Assembly: GCA_015179025.1 (NCBI GenBank)
Contig: WHUX01000187.1
Span: 39,467 to 103,466 of the forward strand
DNA: 64,000 bases
Direction: 5' to 3'
Source of the DNA: Terfezia claveryi
Lineage: Eukaryota; Ascomycota; Pezizomycetes; Pezizales; Pezizaceae
The stretch's first letter is position 1, and every line of letters begins with the position of its first letter. Shown here piece after piece: positions 36,426 to 45,129 of this stretch. The notes beneath the pieces were generated by a model. It did no database searches and was not told the origin of the DNA. It worked only from the letters and a program-made list of their open reading frames with translations. Both the position numbers and the translations under genes were made by a program.

Positions 36426-36948
36426 TGTAATGAGGGCTCCGGAGACAAGGCGACCAAGGGGTACGCCGGGGCGAGGACAGGGACGAGGTAACACACATGT
36501 AGGAATGCTACATGTATGATCAGGGTAAAGGCTAGGGGCAAGGGCAAGAGGCAAGAGGGGTAGAGGGCAAGGAGCATGAGACACGCGGAGGCAGTTGCCG
36601 CGTGTGTTGGAGGGAGGCAGCTGTGCTGCAGAGTTATTCACGGGACAAGGCAAGACGAGGGGGTGTACAAGGGAGGTACACCTTTACGGAGAGACAAGGT
36701 CCTGTATTAGGTATACAAGATGTTGGATGGGGATCCAACGACAGTACGAGGGACAGGCTCTATATATACATAACTCGGTCAGGGCAATGGGGGGAATAAG
36801 CTTCCCTATGTCGGAAGCCAAGGAAAAGGTAACAATAACGATAACCCATCACCTGCGATTGCAGGTGATGACAAAGACAAAGACAACAATTGCAATGACC
36901 CGTCACCTGCGATCGCAGGTGATGACAACTGAACATACGGTTGTTACA
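36426..36948 (-). repeat. G2 5' LTR
   Basis: Starts (plus coordinates) TGTAATGAGGG and ends CGGTTGTTACA, followed by TSD GCAGC. The hairpin here is ATGTAG/CTACAT, a symmetric change from ACGTAG/CTACGT of the other LTR. Confidence 0.93.
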
Positions 36949-37698
36949 GCAGCTCTGCCACCTGTGCCACCTGTGCCACCAGGGATGTGGCGCATTCCCA
37001 ACTTGGTTCCCCATGCCATTATACCAAGACAGGGCTCCCATGCAGGGTTAATCACAGGTGGCGTGCTAGTCCGTCTCACCTGTCGTCGCCCTGTCCCAGC
37101 TGGTGGGGCACCATCTATGGCAGGCCCACCAACATCCATCCGAATCCATATCATAACTCCCAAAAATCATGTGGCAGATGTGAATTGCGGGGGTTGGTTG
37201 TTTCAGCCCAACACCCAGTCACAGACGGTGACAATCCATTCACATACAATGGCAGAGCTTCAGTTGCGGTGCCAGCCGTTCTTGCCATTGGAACTAGGCG
37301 TTGTTTGTGAGATAGCCCGCTGTTATGTGCTTGACAATACACAGAGGTGGATGCTCCTTCCATTGCGCATGAGTAGTAATTTTTGGCTGGGGGTACACAT
37401 TGTATCTGGGTACTCAGGAGAGATGATGGTAGACGTACAAGTGGAGGTGAAGCCACCGGGACTTGTAGTAGCGCCCGCAGGTGGTGGGGCAGCCTATGGA
37501 GTAGATCGTGGGAGGCAGGGTGCAGGCCGTGGAGGGCCTGGCATGGCTCGCGGGCGTCCTGATGCTGTTGCAAGAGGAGGTATATGTGGCAGGGGAGGAG
37601 CGGGTACGGGTGGTGGGATTGGGTTGGGAATGTCCCAGCCTAGGGCTGCACCTGCCTGGTTAGGAATGGTGCAGAGGGAGTCGGACGAGGACGAGTAA

Positions 37699-38117
37699 AT
37701 ACTAGCGTGCTTCTGGTTGCTATCTGTATCATCGTTGTATATATTAGTATGTGTAGTAGGAATTTTGTCAATTTTTGCAATTAGAAAGAGTATCTGCACT
37801 ACATCACAGAATAAGCTCAGACAAAATCAAAGGTGATTATGCGACATGATGAAGAACGGACTAACACAGACACAGAGGGGCCAGTGTCAGCCAGCCCCAA
37901 TCCAATATTATCAGCAAAAACCTCAATATTGTCATAGACGCTGGACACAGATGAAGAACGACTAGAATGGACACAGACAGTCCAGTGACTGCCAGCCCCA
38001 ATCCAACGTTGTCGACAACGAAACTCAGTATTGTCATGTTCAAAAGGTTAAATAAATGGAGGCCACCGCCTTACGTCCAAGATCTGTCTCTGCCCTCCCA
38101 CTATTATCGACACAGCG
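37699..38117. other. Spacer between genes B and C
   Basis: No gene seen. Two imperfect copies of a block of about 120 bp (37850-37930 and 37945-38035; GGACACAG..GCCAGCCCCAATCCAA) form a short direct repeat. It probably holds the 3' end of B and the promoter of C. Confidence 0.5.
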
Positions 38118-40147
38118 ATGGCAACTAAAGGAAAGGGAAAGCAACTGCAACAGAGCAGAAAACGTGCTGCCTCAGGCCATGATCTTCATGGTGCCCAAAC
38201 GAATCCCATTTCACACTTGAAAAGGTCCTCACAGTCTGCTACCATGCCGATATCATGTGCTCCAGAGTTAGGTGGAGATGGGTGTACAACTTTAGTCCCG
38301 GAAACCCAGGTTTTCGCCAGCAGGGTAAACTTTCCGGAGGCAAGAGTAACTAATATTCCCATCCAGATTCCAAAAATATGGTGGAAGCTAATCTGCGGAG
38401 TTTGGCAATAGATGAGCTCACATGCTGGCCCCTCCGGAACCTCCTCGAAGGCTAGGACGAGCGCTACTGTAAGTAGGCAAGTATCTCCGGCTGTTCTCCG
38501 AACATCCTATAGTGTAGGGCTACATTCCCAAAAGTGGAATCAAATATAAGAAGCTGACAGTATAGAATCTTGTGACTTCGGGAGGCAGCTTCATACCCTC
38601 AATGATACAAAGGTCTTTTTCGGATGCCAATCTTATTCCAGACAGGGGCCTACAGTCCTCCCTGATAGATTGGCCGGAAAGTGCTCAATGGCAGCCCCGG
38701 TACGATTGCAAGCTGGTTGCAGATGCAGAAGATCTGTTGACGAACATTCACATGAGTGTAGTGAAGAAGAAGTGTCAAGGAATCAAAAGAAACCGAAGTA
38801 TTAACCAATTTACAGGGAATCTGCGAGATATAATAGAAGTGGCAGTGAATGAAATGGAGTCTGCAACGCTGTTTGAGGATCCGCTGCCAGACCCTCAGCG
38901 TTCACAGGTCATTCTGGAGATGTTGTGGTCTAAGGTTGAAGTTAGGTTTGGGATTGATTATACTAGGGACAGCCAGGTGAATGCCTATGTATGTTATAAC
39001 ATGGTATCTGCATGAAGAGTCTAGGCACTGATCAGCCAGCTATAGTTACAAAGCATCCAGTCACGTACAAGAGCACATCTCACCTATAACGCGAAGAAGA
39101 CAATAGCCCAACTTTATGGATTTGACCGTAATTGCTCTCCAGCGTTCATAAAGAAATATATCAAGTGGTTACTGGGAAAGGACCGATTCACATGTGCACA
39201 AGAGATACGAGAGGTACGTTCAGAGTCTGTGAAACCCGACATGAGACACAGAACGTCTGATCAATGTCAGAACTATGGGTTCTGTTTTCGAGCCCAAGAG
39301 GCAATAGTTTTCATTCACCAGGAGTTTTTCAGCAGCCCCAAGAAATTGGGGAACCTGAATAAAAACTTCATCACAAAGATCAGTGGTCAATTTATTTGTC
39401 TGATCTTCACAGTCCTATACCACAACCTGCAGTGCTATGAGACTGGTGAATATGTAGTGGGTGAGGACTTCAACTATACGAACTCAATCAGTAAGTTGGG
39501 GAGTCCGGAGAAGAGCTGCCTTGCCACTGACAATCTGCACAGGACACTTTACCAGACTAATCAAACAATGGGGAGCTATGCTGACCAGCGTGCAGAGCAC
39601 ACTGATTAGTGTGCTAAAGTCGGACATTGTGAGGAAAAGCCAAAAATCTGGTACACAGGTAAAGTGGGTCCTTAACAGCGTATATGAGGTTGATACGGAA
39701 GAGATAAAGGAGTATGCCGAACAACTTCGAGCAGATCTTGAGAAGGCGGCGGCAGAAGACCTTGTGGTAGATTATGTGGATAGTTCGACGGAAAAGGACA
39801 CAAGTGAGGATGAGCAGGAGCCGACTCAACTATATAGCGAACCAGATAGTTCAGAGATGATCAGGGGAATAGAACTTGCGTATGGTAGGGACGCTGAGGG
39901 TATGGATAGGGATAGAGGGTGTGGCACAGTACATAAGGGTGGAGGTACGGGTAATCAGCAACAGGAGGATGATCAGGAGGCACATGAGGTAGATAAGGCA
40001 GGTGGGGTAGACAAGGCGGACGAGGGAGACAACGAGGATGACGAAGGGGACGAGGGAGACAACGAGGATGACGAGGATGACGAGGTTGAGGAGGATGAGG
40101 AGGATGAGGAGGATGTGGAGGACGTGGAGGACGTAGAGGTAGTATAA
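38118..40147 (+). CDS. Gene C of element E: four-exon gene, possibly DUF6532-like, acidic C-terminus
   Basis: Exons 38118-38468, 38566-38988, 39046-39490 and 39543-40147 join in phase (608 codons). The introns have GTAAGT, GTATGT and GTAAGT donors and end TATAG, TATAG and CACAG, at 97, 57 and 52 nt. One in-frame TAG at 38409-38411 breaks exon 1; a start at ATG 38412 would avoid it. The protein has a basic N-terminus, a helical core (LRDIIEVAVNEMESATLFED; SRTRAHLTYNAKKTIAQLYG; FITKISGQFICLIFTVLYHN) and a strongly acidic Asp/Glu tail of about 45 residues. The core layout recalls DUF6532, a basidiomycete domain of unknown function, but this is a weak, by-eye match. I cannot assign a role. Confidence 0.65.
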
Positions 40148-40680
40148 GAGTGGGAAGGGTTGTGAGTGTCATGTAAGTGGTTAAGGGTGACCGGCATAAG
40201 GCAATTGGTTTTTTTTTTTTTTTTGGGGGGGGGCGGGCGAAGAATTATATTTTTTGAGCTGGTTGATCTCTGTTATATATTTGTTGATTTTGTTTATAAT
40301 GTTGGGATATGGAGAAGATATTGGACTCGGGTTGAATGTACATCAGTGGATAGAAGGGATACGAAGATTGCATAGGGGGATAAATAAATGGGGAGCGCTA
40401 TGGAAAGGCAATGCTAGGCTTCTGAATGGCCACCAATGTGTGCGAGACAATTTTCAAGTTAGGGGTCGCTAGGAGACTAAGGTGGAAAGGGGATATAGTG
40501 GGTAATTATGGACCTCTGGGAGGCAGGCAGTCGACAAGAGACTATAGGAGTTTACTGGGAGACAGACAGCGGGTGATGCTGGGTGAACAGGGTAAGACAG
40601 TGTGCAACATGAAGACAATGATCGGGAGGATGGACGGTAGGAGCACCCGATAGGCAGGGCATATGCCGGGAGACTCGAGT
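40148..40680. other. Spacer between gene C and right minisatellite
   Basis: It contains a poly-T/poly-G run (40208-40233) and otherwise unique sequence. No gene supported. Such homopolymers are prone to sequencing error. Confidence 0.5.
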
Positions 40681-40689
40681 GGGGTAAAG

Positions 40690-42350
40690 GTCTCCTGGAG
40701 ACACTTACAGACACCCAGAGACAGTGGTGTCTCCCAAACGCGACATCTGTAAGAGGTCGTCCCCAAGTAGCAGAATGTCTCCAGTCTGTCTCCCGGAGAC
40801 AGTGGTGTCTCTCGGAGACACTCAGAGACAGTGGTGTCTCCCAGACGCAACATCTGGTGGAGGTCGTCCCCAAGTGGCAGAATGTCTCCGTTCTGCCTCC
40901 TGGAGACAGTGGTGTCTCTCGGAGACACTCAGAGACGGTGGTATCTCTCGGGAACACTCAGAGACACTCAGAGACAGTGGTGTCTCCCGGATGGGACATC
41001 TAGAGAGGTCATGCCTAAGTAGCAGAATGTCTCCGGTCTGTCTCCCGGAGACAGTGGTGTCTCTCGGAGAAACTCAGAGACGGTGGTGTCTCTCGGAGAC
41101 ACTCAGAGACAGTGGTGTCTCCCAGATGCGACATCCGGAGGAGGTCGTCCCCAAGTGGCAGAATGTCTCCGGTCTGCCTCCTAGAGACAGTGGTGTCTCT
41201 CGGAGACACTCAGAGACGGTGGTGTCTCTCGGGGACACTCAGAGACACTTAGAGACAGTGGTGTCTCTCGGACGGGACATCTAGAGAGGTCATGCCCAAG
41301 TATCAGAATGTCTCCAGTCTGTCTCCCGAAGACAGTGGTGTCTCTCGGAGACACTCAGAGACAGTGGTGTCTCTCGGGGACACTCAGAGGCACTCAGAGA
41401 CAGTGGTGTCTCCCGGACGGGACATCTAGAGAGGTCATGCCCAAGTAGTAGAATATCTCCGGTCTGTCTCCCAGAGACAGTGGTGTCTCTCGGAGACACT
41501 CAGAGACAGTAGTGCCTCCCGGACGCGACATCCGGAGGAGGTCGTCCCCAAGTGGCAGAATGTCTCCGGTCTGCCTCCTGGAGATAGTGGTGTCTCTCGG
41601 AGACACTCAGAGATGGTGGTGTCTCTCGGGGACACTCAGAGACACTCAGAGACAGTGGTGTCTCCCGGATGGGACATCTAGAGAGGTCATGCCCAAGTAG
41701 CAGAATGTCTCCGGTCTGTCTCCCAGAGACAGTGGTGTCTCTCGGAGACACTCAGAGACAGTGGTGTCTCTCGGAGACACTCAGAGACAGTGGTGTCTCC
41801 CGGACGCGACATCCAGAGGAGGTCGTCCCCAAGTGGCAGAATGTCTTCGGTCTGCCTCCTGGAGACAGTGGTGTCTCTTGGAGACACTCAGAGACGGTGG
41901 TGTCTCTCGGGGACACTCAGAGACACTCAGAGACAGTGGTGTCTCCCGGACGGGACATCTAGAGAGGTCATGCCTAAGTAGCAGAATGCCTCCAGTGTCT
42001 TCCGGAGATAGTAGTGTCTCTCGGAGACACTCAGAGACGGTGGTGTCTCTCGGAGACACTCAGAGACAGTGGTGTCTCCCGGACGCGACATCCAGAGGAG
42101 GTCGTCCCCAAGTGGCAGAATGTCTCCGGTCTGCCTCCTGGAGACAGTGGTGTCTCTCGGAGACACTCAGAGACGGTGGTGTCTCTCGGGACACTCAGAG
42201 ACACTGAGAGACAGTGGTGTCTCCCGGACGGGACATCTAGAGGAGGTCATCCCCAAGTAGCAGAATGCCTCCAGTGTCTCCCGGAGACAGTAGTGCGTCC
42301 CAGACGCAACATCCGGAGGGCGGCGTCTCCAACTGGCAGAATGTCTCCGG
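40690..42350. repeat. Right subterminal minisatellite of E, higher-order GTCTCC array
   Basis: AGTGGTGTCTCCCGGA / GAGACACTCAGAGACA units repeat for about 1.65 kb. Two variants alternate: one with CGACATCCGGAGGAGGTCGT and one with GGGACATCTAGAGAGGTCAT. GCAGAATGTCTCC recurs about every 110-150 bp, giving a higher-order period of roughly 275-290 bp. The GTCTCC/GAGACA palindromic core is shared with the left array of E and with mini-element C. All reading frames here are repeat artefacts. Confidence 0.9.
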
Positions 42351-42402
42351 TGGCATCAGTGGCGTCTGATGCATGGGCGACAAACTATTTTTTTTCCTGA
42401 TG

Positions 42403-42616
42403 TGGTAGAAATCAACCCCCTCTTGAGACGTTTGGAGGATTGTAGATTTACTGAGGTGAGGGTGCGACCCCATTTGGAGTTTGTCACTGGCTCCTCCATG
42501 TTCACAGGTGGCTTATTAGAGGAAGGTGTCACTGGCTTGTTGGGGTGCTGAACTCGAAGATGTCGACCATACTGGCCTGCACTATTAAACTCAAAATAAT
42601 AGTATTTGCACTGCAT
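42403..42616 (-). pseudogene. E' transposase N-terminal zinc-finger fragment
   Basis: MQCKYYYFEFNSAGQYGRHL starts at 42616, homologous to the E transposase start. The second Cys of the finger is now Tyr. TNSKWGRTL keeps a Trp codon that is a stop in E. The reading ends at 42402, where the terminus of E lies. Confidence 0.85.
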
Positions 42617-43622
42617 TTGATCCCAATGTCAGTTTATAGGCGCAAGTAATTGTAGTCTGGTTGGCACAAGTTATTATGTAGAAGAATACTTATTACCCTT
42701 CGACTCCTGCCTTGGACAGAGGGGGTCTGGCTAGTACCAGCTAGTCTATGGTACTGGACTCTCGTTAGAGACTAGGTACGAGGATGCAGACAAAGACATA
42801 ATCTATGATCTTCGGACTGTAGCTTGTATCAGTAATCTAACATTGTTCAGACATATTCTGGTAATTGCGAGCTAGCGACAACGGACTTGGGGTGTCATGT
42901 AAGCCGCGCACAAACTAACTTATGCAACTATACATCTAGTAGATTACACTTGACTGTAGTGCACTAGTGCAGTACCCAATTGATAATATTCTACGCGACC
43001 ACTTTAGACTACCACTAGCTGATAGAAGCTCAGAATCAGACCACCTGTACTAATGTAGTCCTTTTGCATATATTTTCAATTAGGTATTGAGACCACTAGA
43101 AGCTCTGGGAGGTCATTCATAAGCTCGTGATGGTTGTTGCATGGGTGGAGTAGTGCTAGCGCTGAATAGAATATTCTCTAGTAACTTAGTCTCAATTAGA
43201 GTCTCGATCAGACCCTCTTAGCAAAAACCAGACTAGAGCCTAGGCGCCTGAAATCGGGCTTGACCGTTTGTAGTACCGAGATTGTTCTTGACACTTAGAG
43301 GCCTACTCTGAGAAGTCTTCCATAAGACTCTAGATACAATCGTAAATACGTGTGAAGCCTATATAGAGGCTTTTATATCCCCAAAATTTGAATACTCTTA
43401 ATTCTGACTATATCTACGTAGACTTTTCAGAAATATTGTGGTAAACTAATCTCAGATGCAGATTATCTTGTTGCAGACTAACAAGAGTAGCATCGATACA
43501 GACAATACCTACATCAGACAGACACCCATAGACACCCCTAGTTCTGTAGCAGTAGTAAGTCAGTACCAGATCCCGATTGGCTGCTGATAGACTAACCACA
43601 GCTAGTAGAAAATCATAGCGTA

Positions 43623-44191
43623 ATGGTATCGGACGGGGATGGCATGAGACTAGATGGGGACGCAGACAGTACCATTAAGCAAGCCACTGACAAAGTCGGC
43701 TTCAATGATGATAGGATCCCCAGCAAGCTCTATACTTTTTGGTGGAAATACATTCACAGAGGAGTACAAAATTAGGACTGTTATGGTCCAGAGGAAGCCG
43801 GGACCAGTTACTGGGACACCTTTTGTGAATGGGCAGCGGGTCAACCAACAATGGCTCCTCGTAGACAGCTTGAATACCAGAACGAGTCCATCCGTAAGAA
43901 CGTCAGAATCCTCTGTAACAACATTGCTAAGAAGGCAAGGACCAGCCACCAAGCAAAATAAAATGTGGTACACCAAGCCCGAGCTGCCTACCGAGCTGCC
44001 AACAAGGGTGGACTGGCCAATATAGAGCCTCCCAAGTAGTCTCTCTCAGCTACCTATGAGCTCGGAGTAGCTACCACAGGCCATCCTACATGCCAAGGAA
44101 TCCGAAGGGGAAAGGTAGTGTGTTACTCTGGAATGCAACCATGGAGTCGAATGCAGAGAAGGCCAAGGTTACTGCTAGGGGTCCCAACTAG
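43623..44191 (+). pseudogene. Gene A' (broken copy of gene A)
   Basis: It starts MVSDGDGMRL at ATG 43623 and follows gene A: STIKQATDKVGF, IHRGVQN then TAG where A has Trp, AAGQPTMAP, and an end at GPN-stop 44191 matching SPN-stop. The length is not a multiple of three, so there is at least one frameshift besides the stop. About 1 kb upstream is the divergent transposase start, as in E. Confidence 0.85.
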
Positions 44192-44246
44192 GCCTTTTTT
44201 TTTCTTGCCCAATTTGACATTTGAAGGTGAACAAGATTGTGCAATA

Positions 44247-44884
44247 TGTAATGAATGGTACTAGACAGTATTCATTCGGTACCGTTTATACAATCTATAT
44301 CCGTAGGCACAGACGTTCATGTATTTCGGTTATGCTGAGGTAAGACCTCAGAAGGATAGGAAGATTACTATGTGGGACGTTCTAGGAGGGAACAGTAATT
44401 AACTGGTGTAATCCATCTTATATGATTTATGCTATCTAAGCTATATGATTTTGATCTGATTGGAATATAGGCTTGCTTGCTCTATATGCTTGCTTCTTCT
44501 ATTTCTTGTCTTTCTGTGGATTCCAGAGGGAATCCAGCAGCCTATTTATACTCCTCTGAGATCTGATGACTAAGGAAATAAATACAATAAAGGGTGGCAC
44601 ACCAGAAGGTAGTGCGTTGTATAAAAGGGTCATGTGGCCATAGTAATAAGTCACATGCCTTAAATAGAGGTCACACGGCCATAATAAGGGTGTCTTCATA
44701 TGGCAAGTGCCATGGAACTTCCCATGGCAAATTCCGTGTGCTATGGACGCTTATGAAGGAATAGGAGATGGTTGAAGGCTAGTCCTTCAACCGAGAGGCT
44801 TAGTTACATAACATAGTAGTAATATAGGAAATACAAAAGTATATAATCAATTATATAAGGAATGAAACAACGTTCTCTATTACA
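44247..44884 (-). repeat. F2-2 3' LTR
   Basis: Matches 53275-53913. It has one copy of the 41-bp U3 unit that F2-1 has three times. TATA-like TATTTATACTCC is at about 44552-44563 (read on the complement). Confidence 0.9.
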
Positions 44885-45129
44885 CTTCCCCATATAGAAG
44901 GATTTCCTATCCTTACTTCTTTCGCTCTGCCATATTGGTTTCCATACGTCCTAAGATTTGATGCATTGTTAATACATTAGCATTAACATGAATATCCTTA
45001 GTATTTCCTTAAATCATGATTCTATCTCGTTCTTGTTGGATGAGAGCTCGGGTCTCATCTCTAGTTCGGGGTCCTTGTTTTCCTTTAGTCCTTAGATATC
45101 TTTTGAATGTGTCTTCCATACTTCCGGTC

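Larger units (their letters stand above)
30778..36948 (-). mobile_element. G2: full-length Ty3/Gypsy chromovirus inserted in gene B
   Basis: This 6171-bp element has two 523-bp LTRs and a perfect 5-bp TSD GCAGC (30773-30777 and 36949-36953). The LTR begins TGTAACAACCG on the element strand and ends CATTACA, or TTATA in the copy at 30778. Gag has three nonsense codons, and pol has one nonsense codon and one single-base deletion, so it is close to intact and young relative to gene B. Confidence 0.95.
30152..37698 (+). pseudogene. Gene B of element E, disrupted by Gypsy element G2
   Basis: The first part, 30152-30777, encodes MPPKRNRADVNRDS and then the same domain as gene A (LYTLWRGQIHRGVQNWDCFG; AAGQPAMAPRGQV; STGPSYMLYNPRGRAS). 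After G2 and one TSD copy, the frame resumes at 36954 and runs to TAA/TAG-type stop at 37698. The two parts are in phase: 626 + 745 nt gives 457 codons. The second part holds a Pro-Val linker, a region with GMWRIPNLVPH and FQPNTQSQTVTIHSHTMAEL, a Gly/Arg-rich tail (GRGGPGMARGRP) and an acidic end (ESDEDE). Function is unknown; the tail suggests nucleic-acid or protein binding. Only the insertion breaks it. Confidence 0.82.
23419..42402. mobile_element. Element E: candidate giant Plavaka-type DNA transposon with three extra genes
   Basis: The left end CATCAGGAAGAAAAAAGTGG (23419) and right end CTATTTTTTTTCCTGATG (to 42402) match the two asymmetric ends of mini-element C in reversed orientation, which ties both to one element. 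E is 19 kb, or about 12.8 kb without Gypsy G2. Order: GTCTCC minisatellite, transposase (minus), genes A, B, C (plus), second minisatellite. Flanking dinucleotides are TT and TG, not a perfect TSD, and the flanks are unrelated, so a later rearrangement is possible. The broken copy E' downstream shows the same internal order. Confidence 0.72.

Noticed and set aside
39861..40197. Ser/Pro-rich minus-strand frames
   Set aside because: They are antisense to the acidic GAX-rich tail of gene C.
40690..42350. Possible CRISPR-like array
   Set aside because: Units are variable minisatellites with no unique spacers, in a eukaryotic transposon.
40724..42400. Many overlapping frames on both strands in the right array of E
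   Set aside because: Repeats of GTCTCC units without stops; no start context or family match.
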